NCBI RefSeq assembly: GCF_003672135.1
Contig: NC_039515.1
Coordinates: forward strand, 682,001-746,000
Length of the DNA: 64,000 nucleotides
Reading direction: 5' to 3'
Origin: Ooceraea biroi
Taxonomy: Eukaryota > Arthropoda > Insecta > Hymenoptera > Formicidae
A program made the translations under genes and the position numbers. Below, piece by piece: positions 33,750 to 44,282 of the stretch; the stretch's first letter is position 1; the number at the start of each line of letters is the position of its first letter. A model generated the notes under the pieces. That model was not told the DNA's origin. It searched no databases and saw nothing but the letters and a program-made list of their open reading frames with translations.

Positions 33750-33872
33750 ATGTATAAGGACGTGTACCTCATGGAGAAAGTACTACGCAGGAGAGGTGAC
33801 GAGGTCTACGTGAAGTGGCTGGGATTCGATGGATCGCACAATTCATGGATACACAAAGACAATGTCGTTTAA
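33750..33872 (+). CDS. Chromodomain remnant of Polinton integrase
   Basis: The 40-residue frame contains EVYVKWLGFDGSHNSWI, the strand-turn-strand and helix of a chromodomain (aromatic Y, W and W positions visible). In Polintons/Mavericks this domain forms the C-terminus of the retroviral-type integrase. The catalytic core is not recognisable upstream, so it is either a last exon whose partners are lost or a separate remnant. The frame is also open a short way upstream of the ATG. Confidence 0.6.
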   Translation: MYKDVYLMEKVLRRRGDEVYVKWLGFDGSHNSWIHKDNVV

Positions 33873-34033
33873 TGCATTTATTTTTTTCACAAAACATATA
33901 AAATATATAAATGTATAACTATACGGTGTATAAAATATATATAATGATACAATAACTGTACAATAGTATATTGATACATTATATGAAAATATATGGAATA
34001 CAATAACTCTTTATTATCCTTATCCTACATATT

Positions 34034-37000
34034 TTACAACGGTATCCGGAAATGTCCCCACGGTAGTGTATCGGTTGTATCGGGTACGACGTAGCGCTTA
34101 TCGTCGTACGGACTCAGAGCGATTTTCGTCTCGTGAACGGTGTACACGTTATGCAGCTTCGATGTTATACGCGATTGATCTCGAGTCATTTCTATGTGGT
34201 CATTCAAACACTGCATGTAATCATCGAACGCTATCGTTCGCGCGACTATATTACTCTTAACATCTTTCGCTTTCTTCGTATCTTTTTTACCGTCTACTTT
34301 CAAAGCGTACATTTTCACTCTGAGCCCCACGAATTTCGTCATGATCGCGCCGTTGTTCTCATCTTTCATCAAACCTGGTACCTTTTTATTCGCGAGCGGT
34401 ATTCCGTATACGTTGTTGGATGCGTAATCACTCGTATCAAATCGTGCAATGTCGCGTTTCATTTGCTCGTACACGTCCTCGCACTCGATATGATAAATCA
34501 AACTATCGGTATCCGTGTACGTAACCTTACACTTCTCGCGATAAAGGGGTAACATGTACTCGTGGTGAAATTCGTACAAACAGACCTTGAATATGTCGAG
34601 GATGCACATACCTAGGTAGATCGGTTTGTTGAACTTCACCTCGAGCTTACGCATCTCGATCGCGACCAGGTTTTCCGAAAAGACGCTGCGACTGTGAAAA
34701 TTCGGTTTCGCGATCATTGCCTCCGCGCCATATGGTCCGTTTCATTTCGTTAACAGTTTAACATCCACGTGATTGCGCACGTTCTCCATGGTTTTACCGA
34801 ATACCGCGTTGTTCATTAGTTTGTACAAATTTTTCTCAAAATCATTTTTCGCTGTCGTTCTAAATCGCGTATTTAGTTCGATATAATCGCGGAGCCATGG
34901 AGATTGCGCGAATTCTAATACGCGGTGTATTTTTGTGACGCGAAGACCGTGACGCGTACACTGCTGCAGGTTGCGATAATGAATGACGTACCGCTTCTTA
35001 TCGTACACAATTGCGAGCAGCTTATCCTGCCGTTTACCCGGCGGCTTATCGCGCGTCGGGCAGAACGGAAGGTCGACGTGCGCGTCGTGCAGTTGTTGCG
35101 GATACTCGAGATCGACTTCGAGAATGTATCCCTTTGATGAATCAGGAGCGATCACGTTCACGTCGAAATTGGAAGTGTCATCGACCCATCGAAATTCAGA
35201 ATAGGGCAGTGGTTGACACATTGCCCAACCGTACAAGTTATTAACGTCGTAATACATGAGATACGACGAAGGTTTCGATGGGTCGTACGACTGCATGTAC
35301 TTGTTGTTGGCTTGCGCGTACCTGTTTGAACATTGGCTCAGGCCGCCGCGTATACCGCGTTCTATGTACATGACCATATCGATATCGGTAAGAAGTTCGA
35401 AATTTATACGCGTATGCTTGAGCATCGCGTTCCACGTAAAACCGGGCAGAGTATAATAATATGCGGGATCCAGACCGTAACTGTTGATGCAGCTATCGCG
35501 GAAATTTTCGAATACGTTGGTCAACAACAAGACATCCGTTTTCAAGTACAAATCGCTGTACTCGCCGAGCGTTCGAATGGCGAACCGCTGCCAGATGTTC
35601 TCGGCGTGCGCGTAATCGCTCTCGGATACCGTATCACCGGTCAAAGAACTATAGAACGATTCGCGCGGTGGTAGGCGAGTATCCTCTAATTTTTTGGCGC
35701 AATCCACGTACTCGTAAGGGAACACGCCCTTTCGCGTAAGTAAATCAAAGTCGTCAGCCAACAATTTTGCAAATTCGGATCGTACGATTCGGAGTTTATC
35801 GTTATTTAAATAAGATGACAATTTATCGAGACTGCTGCTTAAGAATTTAAATGAATCGATGAACCGCAATTGCATGTGGTTTCGCCATGTTGTCTTATCG
35901 TCTTCAAACCCGTAAACGTGTTTCGTGAACGAAATGTACTTTTCTTTATTAATCAGCAATACATTGACATTGCCCTTAAAATTGCTGGCCAGTTCTTTGA
36001 TAATGAAATGCGCGTCGTAGCTGGATATATTATGGAACACTATCGGAATAGTACGCGAATCTCTGTAATTTAGGTTACAATTCGCGTGCGCGGGACCTCT
36101 GTATCGACCAGTCAGGTGGCAATGATCACGAACCCGCGTGTTGTCCGGCGCGAACGGTTTCTCGCAGATATGACACTGCGTCGCGCTATCGAATTTTTCG
36201 CGCTCGTCTCGAGTTAATTCTACTATGGGGACATTTCTCGACAAAATCGCTTTTACGCGATACGCTAAACTTCTTACTTCTTCGACAAACCACGATATAC
36301 AATCGGTATCGCGACGGGATCGGTACTCGGATAGCGAGTCGTCGTAGGAGCACCGCACATAATACCCGATGCTGAATACCCGGTGACGCTGGTACAGCTT
36401 CGGGTCGTCCTCCTCCTCCGTCTTCTGCAGGATGCATTCCAGATCGGCGTACACGACGAACGGCATTCGCTCCTTCCTATTGTAGTTGGTGAAACTTAGC
36501 CACTTGTCCTCTTCGTTAGGTAAGACGATGGCGCATTCTTTCATCTTGCTGCAATCCACGGAATGGGCCTCCAATCTCTCATTAGTGTAGAAGTAGTGTA
36601 GACATCTGCAAGAATAAAAGAAAGTACCTATTACTTCCTGACATTGCATACGTATTTATTCATTATATACAGGTATACTAACGCTACTTACCGATCACAA
36701 ATGTATATTTGCCCATTCTTCTTATTTATCTGGCAACTCACTAAGCGGGATAGATTCTTGATGCACGCGAAATGTCCCACGTTGTTGTCCTGCGCATCTT
36801 GCACATACAGCAAATTCGCGTGCTTATCCATCTTCTCATCGGTGAGTCGTATTGGTACGATCGTGAGTTGTTCCTCTTCTTTCTTCTTCTCCTGGATGGT
36901 ATACACGTTTATGGAGATGTTCAGACGTTCGAACTTCACAATGTTCTTCAGCGTTACGGGAAACTCTATGCCCTGGAGATTCAGCACCGTCGTGTAGTGC

Positions 37001-37383
37001 GGGTACGAAGATTCGCGTTCTGTGTGCCTTTCCGCAGGATAAAGAGCGGCGACCACCGACCACGCGAAGCACGCATTGTCCATCGTTCGCACGTTCACCA
37101 CTGCTTTCTTCGACTTTATCTCCTCCGATAACTTGATGTAACATCCCGCGTGCAAGGGATTGTACTTGTTCACGTTGATGATCAGGTTCAATATACGCGA
37201 CAACGCCCATCCGCTATCGCGCTCCTGGAACTCTTCGAGGATTGCCAAGGTGGGCTCGATCACGTGCTGCTCGTACCATTCTTGCAGATCAGACGTAGCG
37301 AAGAGGCCACGATTTTTCGTGTTGATGCTTTTATTAGCGGTCTTCTCACCCGACGTGAACACACTGTTGAACACGGTGTTCAT
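34034..37383 (-). pseudogene. Protein-primed family-B DNA polymerase (Polinton PolB), one in-frame TGA
   Basis: Replicates the element's DNA. The coding path is 37383-36692, an 86-bp intron (GTAAGT donor, TTCTTGCAG acceptor), then 36605-34034. A Cys2-His-Cys finger spans the junction (ICDR/CLHYFYTNERLEAH). Next come Exo I (YADLEC), an HNH/endonuclease-VII-like insert (CHICEKPF, RDHCHLTGRYRG), Exo II (YDAHFIIKEL), Exo III (YLKTDVLLLTNVFENF), Pol A (DVNNLYGWAM), Pol B (LMNNAVFGKTMEN) and Pol C (YTDTDSLIYH). A TGA at 34742-34744 lies in frame between motifs B and C; eight codons later the frame continues. Total about 1,090 codons. The start overlaps the stop of the gene at 37380 by four bases (ATGA). 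Confidence 0.85.
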
Positions 37384-37817
37384 TTTACGCTGTTGTGTTG
37401 TTCAATAGCGTTGCGCACATGCTCCAGCACTATGCTGCTAGCGTCTTCCAGGAATCGTCGCGGCTCGATGTAATTCGCGTTGATCACCGCACCGGTTAAT
37501 ATACGGTTTTCAATCGCGGTATCAATCTCTCGCCATGAGAGTTCTGCGCTGGAAGACTGTTCGGCGTAATCACCACCACCACCACCACCACCGAAATGTA
37601 TAAAGCGTCTTTCCAAACGCTTCTTCACTCCCTCGAGCCGCGCGATTCGAGCCACTAACGATTGTATATTTCCGATGGATAGCCGCGGACGCTTGGCACG
37701 ACTCTTTTCTTCCAATTGTTCAATACACTCGTCACAACGTTGCACCCACGTGAAATATTTGCCCAAGGTAGCAACATTGTTGGCTTCCTCCAACAGGTCA
37801 TGTTCACTCTGCTCCAT
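37380..37817 (-). CDS. Polinton right-terminal gene, coiled-coil-like, 145 residues
   Basis: ATG 37817 lies just inside the right TIR and the frame runs to 37380, overlapping the polymerase ATG by four bases. The product is helical and charged (SLVARIARLEGVKKRLERRF) with a run of seven Gly (encoded by a CCA/CCG trinucleotide repeat at about 37570-37592) and a helical C-terminus. It is the mirror-position partner of the gene at 27154. A regulatory or replication-accessory role is possible from position, but no domain was recognised. Confidence 0.5.
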   Translation of the reverse strand: MEQSEHDLLEEANNVATLGKYFTWVQRCDECIEQLEEKSRAKRPRLSIGNIQSLVARIARLEGVKKRLERRFIHFGGGGGGGDYAEQSSSAELSWREIDTAIENRILTGAVINANYIEPRRFLEDASSIVLEHVRNAIEQHNSVK

Positions 37818-37867
37818 GTTTCCGTAGCACTTCTCACTGACAACCTTTCTATGGAGCGCTTGTAACC

Positions 37868-38513
37868 AACTGTAGTGCTAAACCTTTTTTTCCGTTTGAT
37901 TATATGACATCTCCATCTCTTTCCACCCTGCGGCCACATTCTTTGACTGCAGCCGACGGTTGAAGACCCACGTGCCAGAGGACACTTGAGAAGACATCCG
38001 CCCCTCCCCACACCCCTCCGAGCCCCCTGGGTTAGAATCCGGGTGCCGGCGCCCCGAAGAATTTTTTTCGGATTTTTTTATCTATCGACTATCTCACGCG
38101 CGGTAACGTCTTTTGTCGTAATTGATAGCAGCCAGGGTATCGGCGCTTGCAATTTTCTTATTGCTTATGTAAAACAATATCATGGTGTTCCTAGTAGTCT
38201 GTTTACATAAACATCCCTTTGACTGGTACCGGCGCTCGAAGACCCCCGCGTGACGTCATACCCCACGCCCAGAGAACCCCCCCGCACTCCCTCGGAGCGC
38301 CTGAGTTAGCGGACCCCCTCCCCCTCCCCGCATCCCCCTCGGAGGTCCTGAGTTAGCGGACCCCCCCGTGACGTCATACCCCGCGCCCAGAGACCCCCCT
38401 CCCCGCACCTCCTCGGAGGTCCTGAGTTAGCGGACTCCCCGCGTGACGTCATACCCCCGCGCCTAGAGACCCCCCGGAGCCCCTGGGTTAGAACTCTCCC
38501 TTACCATACTACT
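37868..38513 (-). repeat. Polinton right TIR
   Basis: Inverse of the left TIR, about 646 bp, with the same outer 38 bp, GC-rich minisatellite and inner AT-richer block. Its inner edge lies about 50 bp upstream of the minus-strand gene starting at 37817. Confidence 0.85.
38251..38451. promoter_or_regulatory. Three TGACGTCA sites in right TIR
   Basis: Matching octamers at 38251-38258, 38369-38376 and 38444-38451, in the same repeat context as the left TIR. They lie upstream of the minus-strand gene starting at 37817. Confidence 0.5.
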
Positions 38514-39081
38514 AACAAATTCGTTTCTATTGGAGCGCTTGTTTTTCCCGAATTGCAGCTGGTATCCGATAGATTTATGATTTGTTCTTGAAAGTTAAAG
38601 TGCGGCACTTGTGAAGACCCCTCCGTTTACCATATTGCACTCCATGTTCGTGTTTCCTTTAGTCCATTTGCGTCGTATCTTCAGTTTGCAGCTCCCCATG
38701 TATGGCAGATTTCTCAGTATTTAAATTCGGTGGATTACTTTATGGCCGTCAGCGGTCACGTTTCCCAAGTGTCGCTCTGCTTTCCCAGATCGGGAGCGAT
38801 CTTCGCTAAGTAATTTTTTGCTACTAACTCCGATTGTTTATTGCCTATCGAGCGTTCCGCCCGAACGCAGCTGGGGTAGGAAAACCGTGAGCCTTGTGAT
38901 TTGCATAATGCCCATCCACTTGGCCCCTGCGCTCGTCCGGTCGTTCTTTCCGTTAGTGGGGACTAATTCTTACTTGTTACCTTTTCTTATTTCTAAGTTT
39001 AATATTTTTCCTATGGAAGCGAGGAACCTTGGAGTCTTCTGGACGTAACACTTCTGTGGAATGAACAAGAAGCATCATCAG

Positions 39082-39119
39082 TTAACGTCCATACCACGTT
39101 GAAAGCACCAGTTCTCGTC
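39082..39119 (+). rRNA. 5S rRNA gene copy 2, 5' part (split gene)
   Basis: AACGTCCATACCACGTTGAA followed by AGCACCAGTTCTCGTC matches the first third of 5S rRNA. The gene continues at 52791-52869 after a 13.7-kb nested insertion. The last 14 bases (39106-39119) are duplicated at 52777-52790. Confidence 0.85.
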
Positions 39120-39240
39120 GGAGAGTCGCGCGCCACCATCGCGTGTCATAGCACGTGGTTACGGACGCTCGACTTTTTGTGCGTACAATAAGAGTATATT
39201 TAATTTGTTAATTGTTGTCACGGACTAAAAACACGCCACA

Positions 39241-41037
39241 GTGGCAGGCCTTCCGCATTTCGATTTGGAAGATCATAAAATACCGAACCGTCACGAGATT
39301 AAACCCGATACAGGAGACATAACCTCACATCCGCTCGAGTTAGTAACCGAAGCAACAGATCTGAGCCACGGTGCTCTTCGAAATTTCCGAAGATACCGCA
39401 GCAGTGAAGCAGATTTATTGGTTACAAAGGTACGTCAGAAGATCCTTAAGAACAAACAGAAAAGACTCAACCCAGTCCCGAATATTAATATGACTAGGGT
39501 TAACAAACGAGAGAGGTCAAAAACACTCCCCTCTCAAACGGTTCAAAATGATACTAATAAAATCGAACGAGATGCGAGCAGTACATTCGAAAAACTTTCT
39601 CCAGAGGAGAACGAGGATAACACCATGGATATCCAGGAGGATTTACAACCCCCATCAGCATCAGACTATAATGTTAGTACTTCGAACAAATTCAGCGTCC
39701 TGAGCGACGTTGCCAATACGCATAAGGCACCTCGCACAATGGAGTCTGACTTTATGGTCCAGCTAAAGAAGAAAATTGCTGACAACTTCCATCATACGCA
39801 AACCAGTCCAACAGAACAAGGAACACAGAAAGCTAACGTCGGGACAGATACACCAGCCACCGGCCCAGGATCATCTCAATCCGAGGACGACGGAGGACAC
39901 GCTAGGAAAGAGCAAGAGCAAGCAAAAAAGAAAGACAAACCACCGCCGATCAACATCCTTTATCAAGACCCGAAAGATACCGAGTTATTATTATTAGAGA
40001 AACTAGGTAAAGCACGGTTTTCCATAAAAAGAGTCAACAAAAATAAGCATTCATTGCACATGTTTTCCATCAATGACTTTGTTCAGGTAAAGAAATTACT
40101 TGCATCAGTAGATGCTTGTTTTTACAAATATACGCCTAGAACGAATAAGCCAATAACTATGCTTCTCAAAGGCTTAAATCACACTTATAACCCTCAAGAG
40201 ATTTTAAGTGAGCTAAAATCGTTAAATATAGAGGATTTAAATTTCCCCAAAGTAACTAATTTTGTTACAAAAAAGTCATCGGCAGAAAATATCAAATTAC
40301 CAATTTTTATAGTACAGTTGGACGCCAGTAGTCGCATTCATAAATTACAAAAATTAACACGTTTATACCACTATGTTGTTTTATGGGAAAAATTAAAAAG
40401 AACTGATATAATACAGTGTAAGAGATGTCAAAGATTGTGTCACGTAGCGTCCAACTGTAATTTAAGTTATCGTTGCGTGAAATGTAACAAACAGCACATT
40501 CCGGGAAACTGTAGCATAACTAAAGATAAGAAGTTAAATAAGGAAGAGATTTTTTGTATCAATTGCAAGGCGTTTGGCCATCCGGCATCATATAGGGGTT
40601 GCCCGGTATTACAGGATTTGAAAAAGAAAGCACATGATCGTAGAATTGCAATGCAGGACAAAACAAACAAAAAGATAATTCAATTAAATTCATTTATTAA
40701 AAAGAACGTCAGTTTCGCCGAATCGTTAAAACGTAGTACATTAGATGATAATAAGAAACGTGATCTGACAGAGAATAATATTAGCAGCATCGCGGCGAGT
40801 GAGCCAGACACGTTGCATAGTAACAAATTGATAGATACTCTAGATGATAGCCGGGCTGGCTCTTCGTTTATGCAAGTAATACATGAATTATTTGCGAATT
40901 TAAAGGGACAGTTAGTTGCGTTAATTCAAAACCAGCAAAAGCAACTAGATGATCTCATCAACAGGATGGGAAATGCAGAGAAAAAATCCGATTACTTATT
41001 AAATATAATTGATTCGTTAACGTCGCAAAATGGCTGA
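39241..41037 (+). CDS. LINE ORF1 (gag-like) with zinc knuckles
   Basis: A 598-codon open frame with a hydrophilic, Ser/Thr/Lys/Glu-rich first 250 residues. Then comes a structured region (PPPINILYQDPKDTELL, FSIKRVNKNKH, TMLLKGLNHTYNPQEILSEL) of the PRE_C2HC type, Cys knuckles (QCKRCQRLCHVASNC, CVKCNKQHIPGNC, CINCKAFGHPASYRGC) and a C-terminal helix. This order is that of Jockey-clade gag proteins, which coat the element's RNA. The first in-frame ATG is at 39490; the frame is open from 39241 (GTG). ORF1 and ORF2 overlap by eight bases, suggesting translational reinitiation. Confidence 0.8.
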   Translation: MAGLPHFDLEDHKIPNRHEIKPDTGDITSHPLELVTEATDLSHGALRNFRRYRSSEADLLVTKVRQKILKNKQKRLNPVPNINMTRVNKRERSKTLPSQTVQNDTNKIERDASSTFEKLSPEENEDNTMDIQEDLQPPSASDYNVSTSNKFSVLSDVANTHKAPRTMESDFMVQLKKKIADNFHHTQTSPTEQGTQKANVGTDTPATGPGSSQSEDDGGHARKEQEQAKKKDKPPPINILYQDPKDTELLLLEKLGKARFSIKRVNKNKHSLHMFSINDFVQVKKLLASVDACFYKYTPRTNKPITMLLKGLNHTYNPQEILSELKSLNIEDLNFPKVTNFVTKKSSAENIKLPIFIVQLDASSRIHKLQKLTRLYHYVVLWEKLKRTDIIQCKRCQRLCHVASNCNLSYRCVKCNKQHIPGNCSITKDKKLNKEEIFCINCKAFGHPASYRGCPVLQDLKKKAHDRRIAMQDKTNKKIIQLNSFIKKNVSFAESLKRSTLDDNKKRDLTENNISSIAASEPDTLHSNKLIDTLDDSRAGSSFMQVIHELFANLKGQLVALIQNQQKQLDDLINRMGNAEKKSDYLLNIIDSLTSQNG

Positions 41038-42723
41038 GTCAACAAGAAGATCAACGATTAAAAACATGATAAGTTTTAAACTTTTGTCTATAAATGTAAA
41101 CTCAATTGTAGCTAATCAAAAAAGGAACTCACTCCTTCGCATTATTGAAGATAATAACCCAGATTTAGTTTGTTTAGTTGAAACTAAATTAAAAAAGAAT
41201 CATGTAATTAATTTTAAGAATTATGAAGTAGTAAGAGATGATAGAGCTAGCAAATATGGAGGCGGTACAGCCATTTTAATCAGAAGAAACATACAGTATA
41301 AGAAAATTAATATAGCTTATAGCGAAAAAAATCCAGTTTTAGAAACTTCGGTTATTAAAATAAAAATCAATGCCAATTCGTATCTTTATATTATAGCGGC
41401 ATATGCAACATGTGGGAATAAAAGAGAATTTATCCCAGATTTAGATCATCTGTTTCAACAACTCAAACTCGAATCTGAGAATGCGTATTATATTTTGGCA
41501 GGTGATTTGAACGCTAAAAATATGTCGTGGCTTAATTTATCCAATAATCCAAGAGGAATAGCCTTAAGCCTCGTTGGTACAGCACCATGAGGTCCAATAT
41601 AAGGCTAACCTGTACTGCACGGAACTCCCATCATATCCACTTGGCAGATCATTTTTGGATTTAATCATAGCTGATGCAAGATTGCGTTTTGATAATGCTA
41701 TTGATATTTTTAAACTGCCCAATTTGCCTTATGATAGTGATCACAATGCTCTATTAGCGTCAGTAACTTTCGAGCCAGGTATGTTTATCCAGGCGGTTTA
41801 TTCACCCAACGATGTAAAGCTGAGTTATAAAAAAGCAAACTGGAACGCTTTTGTCAATAGGCTTCGAACGGAATTGCAATTGAAGATCCCTTGCAATAGA
41901 AATTTAACTCATGAATAGATTTCGAGTCATTTTGAAGAAATAGATAAAGGCGTTCGAGTGGCTATGGATTATGCAATCCCAAAAATATTGTATAAAAACT
42001 CTATGGAATCATATTTAAATCCAGAAATTAAACGTTTAATCCAATTTAAGAAGCATGTGTTGACTCAGTTACATAAAGCTCAGCGAAAATGGCCTTATGA
42101 AAATAAGCAGACAATTCGGATATTAAAAAATCTTTTAACTGAGGTGAAAGCCCGACTCAAAGCAGAATTTGCTATATCCATTAATAGGTATTGGAGTAAT
42201 AAAATAAGCAACATTCCTTGTAATGATTCGGCAGCTATGTTTCCGCAAGTGAACCAAATTTTTAGAAAAAAGGATATAACGGAAATAGATGAGCTTAAAA
42301 TTTCATTATATAGCAAATATATACTAGATACACATGCAATTGATTCCAGTAATATGACCATGGATACGGATAATAATTAAAAAATTAGCAACTCCGATGA
42401 TAAATTAAATGTAATGGGAGCTTTTTTGTTGACATTAATAATAAGGAAGTAGAGGGCAAGCCGAAATTTACTGACTTTATAAATAAAAAAGCAAAGTTGT
42501 TTTATGAGACATTAGAGCAAAATATGACTAATAATGATTTTTTATTTACTTTTAATGATGAATATAGTTCAAACGGCTTTAAATGCGATAGCCAGTTGCA
42601 ACATTATTTTACGAACACCCCGTCTTTAGAAAAAAAGTTCAGGAAACTGAACAGTAAAACATCTACGGGATTAGATGGGATCCCAAATGTAGTTTTAAAA
42701 CATTTGCCAGTACATGTAATCCG

Positions 42724-42768
<45 letters not shown>

Positions 42769-42769
42769 A
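41030..42769 (+). pseudogene. LINE ORF2, endonuclease and start of RT, broken
   Basis: ATG 41030 lies inside the end of ORF1. The N-terminus is an APE-type endonuclease (LLSINVNSIVANQKRNSLLR, LVCLVETKLKK, GGGTAILIRR, YILAGDLNAKN, DSDHNALLASV). The frame shifts near 41580, hits a stop near 41919, and resumes at 41958 and 42497. It reaches the first RT motif (STGLDGIPNVVLKHLP) and then ends in an expanded TA repeat at the E2 junction. The RT catalytic part is absent from the window. Confidence 0.8.
42724..42766. repeat. (TA)n microsatellite at the LINE/E2 junction
   Basis: About 21 TA units. The right flank of E2 also begins ATATAT, so this may be an expansion of the E2 target duplication. Confidence 0.85.
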
Positions 42770-42820
42770 AATAAGGTAAAGATTCTACGCGCTGTGGGGG
42801 ATATGCGATGGGTTGTCGAT

Positions 42821-43512
42821 AAAAAACGTTTGGATGTATCAGGCGGGGATCAGTACTGGATGTTGTCTATTTCGTGTCATTAGTGGGACAACTGTATTAG
42901 GTGGTACGTCTCTGATAGCACCCCTCAAGGTGGCTAGGTCTATAGGATCGGGTCCAAGGACGAAAGCGAAAGGAGGAAGGGGGAGGGTGAACGAGGGGAA
43001 ACAATCGAGGATGTGCTCTCGCAAGGCTTCGAGGCCAGCCTCATAAAGCTCCCTTAGTTCACTAAAGGAAGGAAAAGTTAAGTTATGGATTTCTACGGGT
43101 ATCTGGATGGGAGATACAAGGGGAGGATCCGGATGCTCTTCGAAATCTGACGGAAGGAGGTACTGATCAAGCTCAGGAGAGGGGATGGGAGAATACCACC
43201 TAGGGAACAGTTCTGGAAGAGTATCAGAGGTGTTCCTGGGAGGAGAGGATGGTTCGGCATATGTCGAAGAGGATGGTGAAATGAAGGATTCGTGGGATGT
43301 TGGAGGAAATGAAAGAGAAGTAGGGGAAGGTGTATGTATAATTGCGCAGTCAGTACAAATGCAACAGGGGACCGCGGTGGGATTATTGCTGCATCGTTCT
43401 GGTTCCGCGTGTGATAAAGCGCCGATAGTTCGGGGGAAGCTGCTCCTTGGTTGATTGAAAGAGGTTCCTGCGGAGAAGTTGTGGTTCCGTCTCCGCGGTT
43501 TAAATGAGCCAT
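42821..43512 (-). pseudogene. E-family proline-rich protein, frameshifted (E2 copy)
   Basis: Starts at ATG 43512 with MAHLNRG, matching the start of the E4 protein (MANINRG when the GTG start is read as Met). It shifts frame near 43390 and continues with PELFPRWYSPIPSPELDQYL and PIDLATLRGAIRDVPPNTVV. It ends at a TGA after PVLIPA, where E4 continues SYIREFLYNF. The C-terminal 60 residues are the most conserved part between copies. No catalytic motif was recognised. Confidence 0.55.
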
Positions 43513-44282
43513 TCTTTGCTGCTGGAAAATCTTCAGATGTGGTTTGAGTGGTCGCCTCTGCCCAGGGAGCCAACCCGTCCGGAGGATCTTCGGATCGGTG
43601 TCACTGACTCTAGGTTTAGATTATCGCGACGTTCCGAGGACGGAAGCGAAACTTTCGTACGTAATCTGATGATTGCTGGAGCCAGAAGAGAGAGCTCCAG
43701 AGCGGATCATTCCCTTTATATAGGGTTACAAAGGCTAAGGGAGGGATTATTCTGATTCTGGGAATTGTTTTTTCATGAACCAGCGTCGCTGTCGCTTTAA
43801 TAATTATCACGTATCGGCGGACAGTTTTATGATAATCGTTTTCGGGAAATTAGTGCGGCACTTGTGATAGACCAATCCTTGACCCCCTGAATATGACAAT
43901 CCAGGTGTTAGTTTCGTTAGTCTGGATTTATTTATATCGAGTAACTGGTTCATGAGTGGCCATGAGTGCTCTAATTCTTAGTATTAGAGACCGGTGAATT
44001 AATTTATTCCCTTCCAACGGATGACATTTTTCAAGTGCCGCCTCAATTTTTCCTAGATCTGGAGCAATCACTGTCACTTGATTTTGTCCGTATATCCAGA
44101 TATGTTTCATCTGTTGAGTGCTTAGGCTGGGTACCTCTTCAAGCAAGGCGCCAAGTCTCTTGCTCCCTTGCTTGAAGAGGTTTCGTCTATCACCTTAGAC
44201 ATATTTTACTGAGACCACACGGCCCCTGTACCCGCGCGGTCGCACTTATCGCAGCGTGTGAAGAGATTCATTCAACTATTAC

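Larger units (their letters stand above)
26145..38513. mobile_element. Maverick/Polinton element, 12.4 kb, decayed
   Basis: Long inverted repeats begin 5'-AGTAGTATGGTAAGGGAGAG (26145) and mirror at 38513. The 6-bp target AACAAA is duplicated (26139-26144 and 38514-38519). Ends starting AG, a 6-bp duplication, a protein-primed family-B DNA polymerase and a chromodomain together define a Polinton/Maverick. The packaging ATPase, maturation protease and capsid genes of full-length Polintons were not recognised. Several ORFs have no known relatives that I can name. Later insertions inside it include a mariner and a fold-back. Coding frames carry in-frame stops, so the copy is dead. Confidence 0.85.
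25261..39050 (-). mobile_element. E1: LTR-like element interrupted by the Polinton
   Basis: E1 starts TGTTACGTCCAGAGCTCC (25261) and ends TTCTGGACGTAACA (39050), with CTTC duplicated on both sides (25257-25260 and 39051-39054). Its own DNA is 25261-26144 plus 38520-39050, about 1.4 kb. Relative to E4 it is inverted and lacks the protein-coding part. It keeps the stem-loop at 25498-25523 and a TATA box (26075-26083, minus strand). It inserted into the spacer between 5S copies 1 and 2. Confidence 0.75.

Noticed and set aside
42839..43573. Continuous 244-codon minus-strand frame as an intact gene
   Set aside because: Comparison with E4 shows its N-terminal third is in the wrong frame; the homologous start is at 43512 in another frame, so it is a frameshifted copy.
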